From: Eikenella sp.
GTDB taxonomy: Bacteria; Pseudomonadota; Gammaproteobacteria; Burkholderiales; Neisseriaceae
Assembly (NCBI GenBank): GCA_030528345.1
Contig: JAUMZB010000004.1
Location: 1-64,000, forward strand
Length of the DNA: 64,000 bases
Direction of reading: 5' to 3'
In this document: one piece after another, positions 1 to 8,470 of the stretch
How positions within the stretch are numbered: position 1 is the stretch's first letter
Layout: each line of letters opens with the position of its first letter
Notes under the pieces: model-generated
Told to the model about the DNA's origin: nothing
Database searches by the model: none
Seen by the model: only the letters and a program-made list of their open reading frames with translations
Made by a program: the position numbers and the translations under genes

Positions 1-67
1 TTCCTTCCATTCGGGGGAGAAAATTGAACCCTTAAAGTCTGGGACTATACACCTAAAGACAAGCCGT

Positions 68-589
68 TTAGCCGATGGCGGGCAGGGTTTTCGCCACGGC
101 CAGGGTGTTGCCGATCAAACCCAAATCCCGCTCGGCAAAGCAGGCGTTTTCCAGAATCAGGCCGCCGTGCGGGCGGCCGGCATGCAGGCTCATGCGCATT
201 TGGGCGGGCGTGAAGGGCAGGCCACGCTCACGCGCAAATTCGGCAGCGCGTCGGTTGGCGGTTTTCAGCATCGGAATCAGGGTCACGTCCAGATGGAACA
301 CCCGCACGCCCAACACCAAAATGCGGGCGGCAAACCAATCGGCTTCTTCGGTAAACACTTCGGGGCTGCGGCCGTCGAAACGGTGGCGTTTGGCCGCAAT
401 CAGGCAGGCCACGGTGCGGATTTGCGGCAGCAGGGCTTCGCTGAGCATAAACGCTTTGCCGGCCGGGACGGCGGTTTGCAGGTCGGCACGGTGCTGGTTG
501 CCGTCTACCGCCAGATACCAGCGTTGCAGCTCAACGGCGGCTCGGGTTTGGGCGGCGGGGCGGCATTCGGTTTTCAAAGCGGCGTTCAT
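68..589 (-). CDS. Hypothetical protein, 173 aa
   Basis: I do not recognise this protein. The start chosen is the ATG at 589 (MNAALKTE), because AGGAA lies about 8 bases before it; an ATG 30 bases upstream (619) has no such site. The sequence has no signal peptide or membrane segment. It is rich in Ala, Arg and Leu, with a central hydrophobic stretch (ILVLGVRVFHLDVTLIPML) and a Gly/His-rich segment near residue 140 (HAGRPHGG). It runs in the same direction as ubiX but a strong terminator lies between them, so it is probably transcribed alone. Base composition matches the neighbours. Coding status is likely but function is unknown. Confidence 0.55.
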   Translation of the reverse strand: MNAALKTECRPAAQTRAAVELQRWYLAVDGNQHRADLQTAVPAGKAFMLSEALLPQIRTVACLIAAKRHRFDGRSPEVFTEEADWFAARILVLGVRVFHLDVTLIPMLKTANRRAAEFARERGLPFTPAQMRMSLHAGRPHGGLILENACFAERDLGLIGNTLAVAKTLPAIG

Positions 590-658
590 GGGAGGTTCCT
601 TATCGGCTGGTCGGATCATGGTGTCGTTTCTACAATCGAGCGGCCTGCCGAAAGCAAT

Positions 659-690
659 AAAAAAAACCGCTCGGTGGGTTTCCGGGCGGT
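659..690 (-). terminator. Intrinsic terminator after ubiX
   Basis: On the minus strand a 9-bp stem (arms 682-690 and 666-674, one G-U pair) with a 7-base loop is followed by a run of eight T. It sits about 140 bases after the ubiX stop, with nothing else recognisable in between, and would stop ubiX transcription before the gene at 589. Confidence 0.7.
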
Positions 691-832
691 GGCTTTTCTA
701 TTCGCTGGCCGTGCGTTTCAGGCGCACGCGAAAAAGTACCGCACGGCTGTGTGGTACCAATAAAAATAAACGAAAGAGAAGCGGTTTTGCGTATTCATGG
801 TGCCGCACTTTAATGCAGTGCCATCGGCGGTG

Positions 833-1474
833 TCAAGCTTTTTCCGCCGCTTCGCCCCATCTGGGCAGCAGGGCGTGCGCCACACCGAGCTGGTCGAGAA
901 TGCGCGCCACCACAAAATCCACCATGTCTGCAACGCTTTGCGGGTGGGTGTAAAACCCGGGTGCCGGCGGCAACACGGTCACGCCCAAACGCGCCAGCTT
1001 GAGCAGATTCTCCAAATGGATGGCCGAGAGCGGCGTTTCCCGCGGCACCACCACCAAAGGCCGCCGCTCTTTGATGCACACATCCGCCGCCCGTTCCAAG
1101 AGGTGATCAGAGGTTCCGGCCGCCACCGCCGCCACCGCGCCCATGCTGGCCGGGCAAATCACCATCGCATCGGCCGGGTTGCTGCCTGAGGCGGGCGGTG
1201 CAAACCATTCGTCGCGCCCGAACACCCGCAGCCTGTTTTCAGGCAGCCCGAAGCGTTCGCACAGCACGGCGCGGCATGGCGCGGGCTGCGAAGGCAGGGT
1301 GAGGCCGCATTCCTGCTGCGCCACAATTTGCGCCGCCTGCGAATACAGCAGCCAAACCGTAACGTCGGCACGCACCAGGCATTCCAGCAGCCGCAGGCCG
1401 TAAGGCAGGCCGGAGGCACCGGTCCAGGCCAGCGTAACGGTGCGGACGGGGCGCGGGGCAGCGGGGTAAAGCAT
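833..1474 (-). CDS. ubiX: Flavin prenyltransferase UbiX
   Basis: UbiX joins dimethylallyl phosphate to FMN to make the prenylated flavin cofactor used by the decarboxylase UbiD in ubiquinone synthesis. The 213-aa protein matches the family over its full length: the N-terminal nucleotide-binding TGASG motif (about residues 19-23), the central CPASMGAVAAVAAG segment, and the C-terminal region with VVVPRETPLS and the HLENLLKLARLG helix, followed by PAPGFYTHP. The usual family length is about 190-210 aa. It is monocistronic here; ubiD is not in the window. The start at 1474 is the only ATG upstream of the conserved Rossmann-like strand. Confidence 0.93.
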   Translation of the reverse strand: MLYPAAPRPVRTVTLAWTGASGLPYGLRLLECLVRADVTVWLLYSQAAQIVAQQECGLTLPSQPAPCRAVLCERFGLPENRLRVFGRDEWFAPPASGSNPADAMVICPASMGAVAAVAAGTSDHLLERAADVCIKERRPLVVVPRETPLSAIHLENLLKLARLGVTVLPPAPGFYTHPQSVADMVDFVVARILDQLGVAHALLPRWGEAAEKA

Positions 1475-1508
1475 GGTTAAACGCTTTCGGGATGGTTGGC
1501 GGGACTGT

Positions 1509-1514
1509 TATTAT
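1509..1514 (+). promoter_or_regulatory. Probable -10 box of the lipoprotein gene
   Basis: TATTAT lies 40 bases before the TTG start at 1555 and is divergent from ubiX. No convincing -35 box is visible. Confidence 0.35.
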
Positions 1515-1554
1515 AGCCGCTTTCCCACCCTGTCCGCGTCACGGAGGAAACATC

Positions 1555-2022
1555 TTGAACCGCCGCCTACTGCCCTGCCTGCCGATTCTGCTGCTGGCCG
1601 CCTGCGCCCTGCCCCAAGCCGCCACGCCCGAGGCTGCCGCCATCCGCAAAGACCAGGCCAACATCCGCTATGACGACGACGTCAAACTCGACAACACCCG
1701 CACCTCTTACGACTTCCGCAGCCTGCCCGAACGCCCCACGAAGCCCGATGTGAATGTGGACAGCAGCCGCCCTACCGAAGCGGTGGTGCAGTGTCTGAAA
1801 CAGCAACTGCAAACCCGCTTCCGCCTGCCCGACGACTTCCTGCAGATCCGCAGCTACACCAACAACGTACAAACCGTGGCCCTGCACAACCCTTTCACCC
1901 GAAAAGACGGCATTTTGATGGACGTACACCAGCGCGGCGTCGGCAGCGCCACCATCAAGCTGTATGCCAACGGCACCACCCTCTCGCGCGCCTGGCGCAA
2001 CCTGCCCAATAGCTGCAAATAA
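1555..2022 (+). CDS. Putative lipoprotein, 155 aa
   Basis: This is an unrecognised lipoprotein, expected to be lipid-anchored in the envelope. The start chosen is TTG at 1555, because GGAGGA at 1543-1548 is ideally placed before it and the protein then begins with a classic lipoprotein signal (MNRRLLPCLPILLLAAC). The lipobox LLAAC puts the lipidated Cys at residue 17. An upstream ATG at 1492 would add 21 residues with no ribosome site. The mature part is polar, with a Tyr/Asp-rich segment (RYDDDVKLDNTRTSYDF), and ends in a small beta-rich domain with Cys near 88 and near the C-terminus (NSCK) that could pair. No enzymatic motif is visible. Confidence 0.72.
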   Translation: MNRRLLPCLPILLLAACALPQAATPEAAAIRKDQANIRYDDDVKLDNTRTSYDFRSLPERPTKPDVNVDSSRPTEAVVQCLKQQLQTRFRLPDDFLQIRSYTNNVQTVALHNPFTRKDGILMDVHQRGVGSATIKLYANGTTLSRAWRNLPNSCK

Positions 2023-2037
2023 GCGCCCGCCCGCCGC

Positions 2038-2049
2038 AGGCTACCTGAA
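2038..2049 (+). repeat. DNA uptake sequence (AG-eikDUS), example copy
   Basis: AGGCTACCTGAA is a perfect copy of the Eikenella DUS dialect. Single copies like this also occur at 4856, 16001 (reverse), 18468 (reverse), 28929 (reverse), 30292 and about 48499, among others. Many further copies form inverted pairs, which are listed here as terminators. In naturally competent Neisseriaceae the pilus-associated receptor ComP binds DUS-bearing DNA preferentially. Confidence 0.9.
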
Positions 2050-2124
2050 AAAGCGCGTTTCCGTTATGATGGCGCCACAGCAGGCTAAGAGGCCGAAATA
2101 CTCGAACAAACAAGGGAGTCAAAC

Positions 2125-2517
2125 ATGAAAAAATATCTGTTGATGCTGTTGCTCGGCCTCAGCTCGGCCGCTTGGGCACAGCGCTTTCCGGTGGACAATA
2201 TGGAAGTGGCGGTGTTGAAGTCGGCCCGATTCCCGCAGGCGGAGCTCACCAGCCAAGGCTTCTCTTGGCTGCGCTTCCTCACCCTGGGCTGGCTGGACGG
2301 CGCCAAAACCTTCAATATGGTGCAGGGCGTGCGCATCAAAGACGAAAACAACCGCTTCATCACCCACGGCATGCTGCCGCAACACGCCGGCAAAGTGGTG
2401 GCGCTGCGCCGCAACGGCGCCGGCGAGATCATGGAAATCTGGATTCTCACCCCAACGGAGCATCAGGCTTTCCAAGAACGCGCCGCACGCCTTCAGCAGC
2501 AAAACGTCGGCCAATAA
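2125..2517 (+). CDS. Secreted hypothetical protein, 130 aa
   Basis: I do not recognise this protein. It begins with a clear Sec signal peptide (MKKYLLMLLLGLSSAAWA, cleavage after AWA at about residue 18), so it should be periplasmic or secreted. The mature domain of about 110 residues has no Cys pair and no known catalytic motif. It contains a hydrophobic stretch (FSWLRFLTLGWLDG) and a Gly-rich turn (RRNGAGEIMEIWIL), suggesting a small beta-rich fold. AAGGGAG lies before the ATG. A -10-like TATGAT is at 2065-2070, after the DUS at 2038. It ends before a DUS hairpin shared with the convergent actP. Confidence 0.7.
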   Translation: MKKYLLMLLLGLSSAAWAQRFPVDNMEVAVLKSARFPQAELTSQGFSWLRFLTLGWLDGAKTFNMVQGVRIKDENNRFITHGMLPQHAGKVVALRRNGAGEIMEIWILTPTEHQAFQERAARLQQQNVGQ

Positions 2518-2565
2518 ACAAGCCGCCGTTTCAGCAGAAATCCGCACCAATCATCCAATATGCGA

Positions 2566-2597
2566 AAAGGCTACCTGAAAACTTTCAGGTAGCCTTT
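2566..2597. terminator. DUS inverted-repeat terminator (two-sided)
   Basis: Two DUS copies face each other across a short loop. The stem is extended by A on the left and T on the right, giving terminators in both directions for the convergent secreted-protein gene and actP. Confidence 0.8.
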
Positions 2598-2620
2598 GGC
2601 TTTATCGGTCTCGCCAGGGC

Positions 2621-4297
2621 TTAATGGTCGCTGGCTTCCGCCGCACCGATGCCGGTCATGGCGCGGATATATTGTGCTTCGTAGCCGGCGCGGTCTGCCT
2701 TGGCCTGCTCCGATTGGTCGGTGACCGACACAATCCACGCCACGATAAAGGCCAGCGGGATGGTGAAGATGGCCGGGTTGCCGTAGGGGAAGACGGCGCT
2801 TTCAAAACCCAACACTTTCACCCACACGGTCGGGCCGAGAATGATGAGCAGCGCCGCGCTGAGCAGGCCGGCAAAGCCGCCGACCACGGCACCGCGGGTG
2901 GTCAGCCCCTTCCAGAACATCGAGAGCATCAGAATCGGGAAATTGCCGGATGCCGCCAAGGCAAAGGCCAAGCCCACCATAAAGGCCACGTTTTGGTTTT
3001 CAAAGGCAATGCCCAGAATGATGGCCAGCACGCCCAAAGCCAAGGTGGAAATTTTCGACATTCTCATTTCTTCCGCAGTGGTGGCGTGGCCTTTGCGGAT
3101 GACCGAAGAGTACAGGTCGTGACTCACGGCAGAAGCGCCCGAGAGGGTCAGCCCCGCCACCACGGCCAGGATGGTGGCAAAGGCCACGGCGGAAATAAAG
3201 CCGAGGAAGTAATCGCCGCCCACCGCTTCGGAGAGGTGTACCGCCGCCATATTGGTGCCGCCGATCATCTCGATCACCGGCTTGCCGTCGCGCATCACTT
3301 CGTGGAAGAAATTGGGGTTGTCTTTGGTCACCAGCATGATGGCGCCGAAGCCGATGATGAAGGTGAGGATGTAGAAATAGCCGATGAAGCCGGTGGCCAC
3401 AAATACGGATTTGCGCGCTTCTTTGGCATCGGGCACGGTAAAGAAGCGCATCAGAATATGCGGCAGGCCGGCGGTACCGAACATCAGCGCCACGCCCAGG
3501 GAAATGGCGTCAATCGGGTTTTTCACCAAGCCGCCGGGCGCCATGATGTCCAGCCCTTTTTCGTGGATTTCGGTGGCCTGTTTAAACATGATTTCCGGGC
3601 TGAAGTCGGCCGCTTTGAGCACCATGATCGCCATAAAGCTGGCGCCGGAGAGCAGCATCACCGCTTTGATGATCTGCACCCAAGTGGTGGCGAGCATGCC
3701 GCCGAACAGCACATACAGCACCATCAGCACGCCCACAATCATGACCGCCCAATGGTAATCCAAGCCGAACAGAAGCTCGATCAGCTTACCCGCACCCACC
3801 ACTTGCGCAATCAGGTACAGCGCCACCACCAACAGCGTGCCGGTGGCCGCAAACACGCGCACCGGGGTTTGTTTCAGGCGGTAGGCCGCCACGTCGGCAA
3901 AGGTGAATTTGCCCAAGTTGCGCAGGCGCTCGGCAATCAGAAACAGCACAATCGGCCAGCCCACCAAAAAGCCGGTGGAGTAAATCAGGCCGTCGTAGCC
4001 GGTGGTGAACACCATGGCGGAAATGCCGAGAAAGGAAGCGGCAGACATATAGTCGCCCGCCAGCGCCAAACCGTTTTGAAAACCCGAAATGCCCCCGCCG
4101 GCGGTGTAAAAGTCTTTTGACGACTTATTGCGCTTGGCCGCCCAATAGGTGATGTAGAGCGTGGCCGCCACAAAGATGAAAAACATAATAATGGCCGGCA
4201 GGTTCAGCGCCTGTTTTTCCACATCGCCGGTCAGCGCATCGGCCCACAGACTGCCTGAAAGCCCCAACCACAGGGGCAAGGTGTTCCATGCCTTCAT
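2621..4297 (-). CDS. actP: Cation/acetate symporter ActP
   Basis: ActP is an inner-membrane sodium:solute symporter family protein that takes up acetate and similar short monocarboxylates. The 558-aa length and sequence fit the family: an N-terminal signal-like segment, then about 13 membrane spans, including the conserved [30 protein letters not shown]-type region (residues about 59-88) and the VSHDLYS motif characteristic of the SSS family. It overlaps the upstream DUF485 gene by four bases (ATGA), the usual yjcH-actP pairing. No acs is in the window, so uptake is presumably served by acetate-activating enzymes elsewhere. Confidence 0.93.
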   Translation of the reverse strand: MKAWNTLPLWLGLSGSLWADALTGDVEKQALNLPAIIMFFIFVAATLYITYWAAKRNKSSKDFYTAGGGISGFQNGLALAGDYMSAASFLGISAMVFTTGYDGLIYSTGFLVGWPIVLFLIAERLRNLGKFTFADVAAYRLKQTPVRVFAATGTLLVVALYLIAQVVGAGKLIELLFGLDYHWAVMIVGVLMVLYVLFGGMLATTWVQIIKAVMLLSGASFMAIMVLKAADFSPEIMFKQATEIHEKGLDIMAPGGLVKNPIDAISLGVALMFGTAGLPHILMRFFTVPDAKEARKSVFVATGFIGYFYILTFIIGFGAIMLVTKDNPNFFHEVMRDGKPVIEMIGGTNMAAVHLSEAVGGDYFLGFISAVAFATILAVVAGLTLSGASAVSHDLYSSVIRKGHATTAEEMRMSKISTLALGVLAIILGIAFENQNVAFMVGLAFALAASGNFPILMLSMFWKGLTTRGAVVGGFAGLLSAALLIILGPTVWVKVLGFESAVFPYGNPAIFTIPLAFIVAWIVSVTDQSEQAKADRAGYEAQYIRAMTGIGAAEASDH

Positions 4298-4617
4298 TGG
4301 CGGCCTCCTTTCATCACTTCATCGATCACGCGGCGGGTCATGCGGTCGAATTCGCCGTTGGCTTTGCGCACATAAATGCCGGTAATCACAAAAGAAAACA
4401 CAATCACAAACAGACCGATGTAAATGCCCCAAGTGGTGATGCCGCCTTCCGATACGGGAACGGCAAAGCTCTCCGGGCTGATGCCGATAAAGGCGATGTA
4501 CACCACATACATCACAAACACCAAGGCTGAAAAGCCCCAGCCGAGCACGGATTTTTTCCGCGCCATCCGGCGGAATTCGGGGTGTTCCAGAATCCGCTTT
4601 GCCGTTTCTCTTTCCAT
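4294..4617 (-). CDS. yjcH: DUF485 membrane protein (YjcH-like)
   Basis: This small inner-membrane protein is almost always encoded just before actP and is thought to assist or regulate the permease; its exact role is unknown. The 107-aa product has two membrane spans (about residues 25-47 and 62-84) and the family's C-terminal signature ([19 protein letters not shown]). The start at 4617 is supported by AAAGGAG 8 bases upstream; a longer reading frame to 4725 adds a low-complexity basic tail and is rejected. It overlaps actP by four bases, implying translational coupling. Confidence 0.88.
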   Translation of the reverse strand: MERETAKRILEHPEFRRMARKKSVLGWGFSALVFVMYVVYIAFIGISPESFAVPVSEGGITTWGIYIGLFVIVFSFVITGIYVRKANGEFDRMTRRVIDEVMKGGRQ

Positions 4618-4953
4618 GATTTGACTCCTTTGTCTGCCCGGCCGCCGGATGCGGCAGGACGGTGGCGCATTAAAAAACAGCCCCGCCCGCTTAGGCCAAT
4701 TTTTTTTTTGAATGAAGCGCATCATGGCGACTAATGATTCAGAATATAGTCATGTTTTTTTAAGTATTTTTCAATCTTTATTTCCACATCCGGCTTGCCC
4801 GGCCGGCGGTACAACGCGGGCCACTCCCGGCTTCAACAGAACCATGCCGCCCTTCAGGCTACCTGAAACACCCGCACCGACAGAAATGCGCCGCCGGCAG
4901 CCAAACTTGCTATAATCGGCCCGCCATCCATACCGATAACAAAAGCCCAAGCC
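4618..4953. promoter_or_regulatory. Divergent intergenic region between yjcH-actP and dxs
   Basis: This 336-base region has no gene. Its left half is AT-rich (about 4697-4790), contains a run of ten T at 4700-4709, and probably carries the yjcH-actP promoter. The right half has a DUS at 4856 and the dxs -10 box at 4911. Confidence 0.5.
4911..4916 (+). promoter_or_regulatory. dxs -10 box (extended type)
   Basis: TATAAT is preceded by TGC, giving an extended -10, with no clear -35. It lies 38 bases before the dxs ATG. Confidence 0.6.
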
Positions 4954-6837
4954 ATGAGCCAAACGCCCCTTCTCGACACCATTGACTCCCCGCAAGATTT
5001 ACGCCGCCTGCGCGAAGAGCAACTGCCGCAGTTGGCCGACGAGTTGCGCGCTTTTCTGCTGGAGAGCGTGGGCCGCACCGGCGGGCATTTCGCCAGCAAT
5101 CTCGGGGCCGTCGAGCTCACCGTGGCGCTGCATTATGTGTACGACACCCCGCACGACCATCTGGTATGGGACGTCGGCCACCAAAGCTATCCGCACAAAA
5201 TCCTCACCGGCCGCAAGCAGCGCATGCACACCATCCGCCAATGCGGCGGCTTGGCCGGCTTCCCCAAACGGGCCGAATCCGAATACGACGATTTCGGCGT
5301 CGGCCACTCCTCCACTTCCATCGGCGCCGCCTTGGGCATGGCCGTGGCCGACAGGCTTTCAGGCCGCCGCCGCCGCAGCGTGGCCGTCATCGGCGACGGC
5401 GCCATGACCGCCGGCCAGGCATTTGAAGCGCTCAACAACGCCGGCGCCATGGACACCGACCTGTTGGTCATCCTCAACGACAACGAAATGTCGATTTCCC
5501 CCAATGTCGGCGCCCTGCCCAAACACCTCGCCTCCGAAGTGGTGCGCGATATGCGCGGCGCCCTGCGCAGCATCAAGCACAAATCGGAAAAAGTGCTCGA
5601 CAAACTGCCCGGTGCGCTCGACATCGCCCAGCGCGTGGAAAACCGCCTCCGCAGCATGGTGGACGAAGTGCAGGGCGGGCAAAACTCCCTGTTCAACAAC
5701 TTCGGCCTCGACTATACCGGCCCGGTGGACGGGCACGACGTGCGCAAACTGGTGGCCGTGCTGCGCGAAATGAAACAACGCACAGGCCCGCAACTGCTGC
5801 ACGTGCTCACCCGCAAAGGCCAGGGCTACCCGCTGGCCGAAAACGATCCGGTCGGCTTTCACGCCGTCGGCAAATTCAACCCCGCCGAAGGCTCTTCCAA
5901 ACCCGCCGCCCCCGCCAAACCCAGCTACACCCAGATTTTCGGCGACTGGCTGCACGACCAAGCCACAGCCGATCCGAAACTGGTGGCGATTACCCCCGCC
6001 ATGCGCGAAGGCAGCGGCTTGGTGGCCTTCGAGCAGCACTTCCCCGAACGCTATTTCGATGTCGGCATTGCCGAACAGCACGCCGTTACCTTCGCCGCCG
6101 GCCTCGCCTGCGAAGGCGTCAAACCGGTGGTGGCGATTTACTCCACCTTCCTGCAACGCGCCTACGACCAGCTGATTCACGATGTGGCGCTGCAAAACCT
6201 GCCCGTCTTGTTCGCCATCGACCGCGCCGGCATTGTCGGCGCCGACGGCCCCACCCACGCCGGCGCCTACGATTTGAGCTACCTGCGCTGCATCCCCAAT
6301 ATGGTGGTGGCCGCCCCCAGCGACGAAAACGAATGCCGCCTGCTGCTTTCCACCTGCTACGCCCTCAAACAGCCCGCCGCCGTGCGCTACCCGCGCGGCA
6401 GCGGTTGCGGCGCCGCCGTTTCTGCGGGTTTGGGCACGGTACCGCTGGGCAAAGGCATCGTCCGCCGCCGGGGCAGCGGCACCGCCGTGCTCGCCTTCGG
6501 CAGCATGGTGCAACCCGCGCTGACCGCTGCAGAAGCACTCAATCTTACCGTGGCCGATATGCGCTTTGTGAAACCGATAGACGAAGCGTTGATTATCGAA
6601 CTGGCACAGCAGCACGAACGCTTGGTCTGCATCGAAGAAAACGCCGTACAGGGCGGCGCCGGCAGCGCGGTATTGGAAGTGCTGGCACAACACGGCCTCT
6701 GCCGCCCCACCCTGCTGCTGGGCATTCCCGACGTGGTAACCGAACACGGCGACCCCGCCGTTCTGCTCGACGGCATGGGCCTAAGCGCCGGCAAAATCGA
6801 ACAGCGCATTGCCGCTTGGCTACCTGAACAGGCCTGA
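4954..6837 (+). CDS. dxs: 1-deoxy-D-xylulose-5-phosphate synthase
   Basis: DXS condenses pyruvate and glyceraldehyde 3-phosphate to DXP using thiamine diphosphate. This is the first step of the MEP isoprenoid pathway and also feeds thiamine and pyridoxal synthesis. The 627-aa length is typical. Visible are the conserved GHQSYPHK segment (about residues 74-81), the ThDP-binding [15 protein letters not shown] motif (about 149-163), and the transketolase pyrimidine-binding domain with [15 protein letters not shown] (about 370), followed by the C-terminal domain. The Shine-Dalgarno is weak. It is monocistronic; the end of the gene contains an in-frame DUS-like sequence encoding WLPEQA. Confidence 0.96.
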   Translation: MSQTPLLDTIDSPQDLRRLREEQLPQLADELRAFLLESVGRTGGHFASNLGAVELTVALHYVYDTPHDHLVWDVGHQSYPHKILTGRKQRMHTIRQCGGLAGFPKRAESEYDDFGVGHSSTSIGAALGMAVADRLSGRRRRSVAVIGDGAMTAGQAFEALNNAGAMDTDLLVILNDNEMSISPNVGALPKHLASEVVRDMRGALRSIKHKSEKVLDKLPGALDIAQRVENRLRSMVDEVQGGQNSLFNNFGLDYTGPVDGHDVRKLVAVLREMKQRTGPQLLHVLTRKGQGYPLAENDPVGFHAVGKFNPAEGSSKPAAPAKPSYTQIFGDWLHDQATADPKLVAITPAMREGSGLVAFEQHFPERYFDVGIAEQHAVTFAAGLACEGVKPVVAIYSTFLQRAYDQLIHDVALQNLPVLFAIDRAGIVGADGPTHAGAYDLSYLRCIPNMVVAAPSDENECRLLLSTCYALKQPAAVRYPRGSGCGAAVSAGLGTVPLGKGIVRRRGSGTAVLAFGSMVQPALTAAEALNLTVADMRFVKPIDEALIIELAQQHERLVCIEENAVQGGAGSAVLEVLAQHGLCRPTLLLGIPDVVTEHGDPAVLLDGMGLSAGKIEQRIAAWLPEQA

Positions 6838-6903
6838 TGCCCAAACGGCCGCAAACCGCCGCAGCAACCGGTTTGCGGCCCCTTCTTTTTCCGTCACACC
6901 GGC

Positions 6904-7416
6904 ATGCCGCATTTCATCCTGCAAAAAACCGAAGCCGGCCAATTCGGCGACTACCTGAGCTTGGTGCAAAACCCCCGCATCATGGCTTTGATCAGCGGCC
7001 GGGCATTGGACGCAACGGAAGCCGAAACCCAATACGCCGCCATACAGGCCCGCAACCTGCTGCATCCGGCCTGCGGCTATTTCTACCTGCGCGACCACAA
7101 CGGCCGGCTGATGGGTTTGTGCAAACTGCAAATCAACCGCCCCAACGAATCCGAAGCAGAAATCGGCTACCTGCTGCACCCCGACTACTGGGGATGCGGC
7201 ATCGCTTCCGCCGTCTGCACCGAGCTGTTGGTGCGGGCACACGGGCTGCCTTTCATCCATCGCCTGCGCGCCCTCACCGACCCCGCCAACCACGCCTCGG
7301 CACACATCCTGCGCAAACACGGCTTTGCCCTGCAAACCGAACCGGTCAATGAAAACGGATTCCGACGGCAACTGTGGCTATTGCCGCTTCTGCCGACAAA
7401 CAATCAGGCTACCTGA
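6904..7416 (+). CDS. GNAT family N-acetyltransferase
   Basis: This is a 170-aa acetyltransferase of the GNAT superfamily, closest in layout to the RimJ/RimL group that acetylates protein N-termini or small molecules; the substrate cannot be told. The acetyl-CoA binding region is visible as EIGYLLHPDYWGCGIASAV (about residues 90-108), followed by the DPANHASAHILRKHGF helix typical of the family's C-terminal half. The final residues (NNQAT) and stop codon are encoded by the left arm of a long perfect hairpin that includes a DUS, so terminator and coding end overlap. Confidence 0.82.
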   Translation: MPHFILQKTEAGQFGDYLSLVQNPRIMALISGRALDATEAETQYAAIQARNLLHPACGYFYLRDHNGRLMGLCKLQINRPNESEAEIGYLLHPDYWGCGIASAVCTELLVRAHGLPFIHRLRALTDPANHASAHILRKHGFALQTEPVNENGFRRQLWLLPLLPTNNQAT

Positions 7417-7446
7417 ACACCTTCAGGTAGCCTGATTGTTTGTCGG
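7393..7446. terminator. Perfect 25-bp DUS hairpin overlapping the end of the GNAT gene
   Basis: Arms 7393-7417 and 7422-7446 are perfectly complementary over 25 bases, with a CACC loop, and each contains a DUS. The left arm includes the stop codon of the acetyltransferase gene. No long T run follows, but the stem is very stable. The convergent NYN gene ends at 7553. Confidence 0.75.
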
Positions 7447-7552
7447 AAGCCTTGACGCACATACACGCAAGATACAGATATTGTACAGGGCAGCATCGCA
7501 CACCCGTTCAACACCACAGGCGGGTATGGTCGGTGCACCTCAGCCAACACAC

Positions 7553-8374
7553 CTAAGTTTTCAGCCGGACATACATATGCTCCTGCGTACCCTCCGCATT
7601 TTTACGCATTTCATATTCAAAAATATCGGGATGTTTTTTCACTAAATCCGTAAATTTCTTGCAGCCGTAAGTACGCGGATCCATATCTATCTGCAGCCGC
7701 TTCCAGGTTGCGCCAAACGCCGTCATGGCAACCCATTCGGAATCGAATTGTTCAAAAACTTTTCTGATGGTCGCTATCGGCAGTTCGGTAGCTTGCATCA
7801 AACCTTGTACGGCCGCGTCGGGAAGAAAGGCTCCGTTTCGTTGGCCGGCTTGTATCGCTTCATGGTTATTCGTCGTCTTATGCTCAGCTTCTTTCAGTTC
7901 GGGTAGCAGGTTTTCCACATAGATAAATTGGCTGCAAGCATTGCGGAATGCTTCGGGCGTCTGCTCTTTACCGAACCCGTAAACCGTTACCCCCTGTTCT
8001 TTAAGGCGGATGGCTAAGGCGGTAAAGTCACTGTCGCTGGACACAATGCAAAAACCGTCAAAACGGTTGGTATACAACAAATCCATTGCATCGATAATCA
8101 TAGACCCATCGGTTGCATTCTTGCCTTTCGTATAAGCAAACTGTTGCATGGGTTTGATGGCGTATTCGTTGATGACGGCTTTCCATTTTTTGCCGCTGTC
8201 ACCGACAAAATTACCGTATATACGTTTAACGGTTGCCTCCCCAAATTTTGTGGATTCTTCCAAAATCGCTTTGATTGTTTTGGCAGACGCATTGTCGGCA
8301 TCAATTAAAACAGCCAGACGCGCAGACTTCTCTTCAATAACGTTGAAACTGGTTTTGATTTTGGACATGTCCAT
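7553..8374 (-). CDS. NYN domain protein with C-terminal OST-HTH (LOTUS) domain
   Basis: This is a predicted RNA-binding or RNA-cleaving protein. Residues about 18-160 form a NYN (PIN-like) nuclease domain: ARLAVLIDADNAS carries the first acidic site, TDGSMIIDAMDLLY the second, and CIVSSDSDFTALAIRLKEQG the third, so the acidic cluster is intact. Residues about 195-270 match an OST-HTH/LOTUS domain (VFEQFDSEWVAMTAFGATW, then DPRTYGCKKFTDLVKK). The 273-aa layout is like bacterial LabA/MARF1-type proteins of unknown role. The gene is clearly AT-richer than its neighbours, suggesting transfer. An ATG six bases in (8368) is an alternative start; neither has a strong ribosome site. Confidence 0.85.
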   Translation of the reverse strand: MDMSKIKTSFNVIEEKSARLAVLIDADNASAKTIKAILEESTKFGEATVKRIYGNFVGDSGKKWKAVINEYAIKPMQQFAYTKGKNATDGSMIIDAMDLLYTNRFDGFCIVSSDSDFTALAIRLKEQGVTVYGFGKEQTPEAFRNACSQFIYVENLLPELKEAEHKTTNNHEAIQAGQRNGAFLPDAAVQGLMQATELPIATIRKVFEQFDSEWVAMTAFGATWKRLQIDMDPRTYGCKKFTDLVKKHPDIFEYEMRKNAEGTQEHMYVRLKT

Positions 8375-8458
8375 TCTCTTAGCTTGATGAGTCTGATGAT
8401 TGAAACACTACCTGAAAAACGTTGCCGCCATCGGTTCGGCATGGATGCCGCCACTTGC

Positions 8459-8470
8459 TTTCAGACGGCC
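8459..8470 (-). repeat. Neisseria-dialect DUS (AG-DUS) at the hrpA stop
   Basis: On the minus strand AGGCCGTCTGAA, the dialect of many Neisseria species rather than Eikenella, spans the last codons and the TGA stop of the truncated hrpA. It is the only full copy of this dialect I found in the window. Confidence 0.8.

Noticed and set aside
1-67. Window start considered as the end of an IS or gene
   Set aside because: No reading frame, inverted end or repeat could be recognised in these 67 bases.
805-821. Small hairpin GCACT...AGTGC considered as a tRNA arm
   Set aside because: No acceptor stem, T-loop (TTCGA/TTCAA) or anticodon arm could be placed around it. No tRNA was found anywhere in the window by eye.
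2566-2597. Regular repeats across the window considered as a CRISPR array
   Set aside because: The repeats are dispersed DUS copies or inverted pairs at gene ends, not directly repeated units with equal spacers.
2624-4120. 498-aa open frame opposite actP
   Set aside because: It is a shadow of the GC-rich actP coding sequence: His/Gly/Gln-rich low-complexity translation with no family resemblance.
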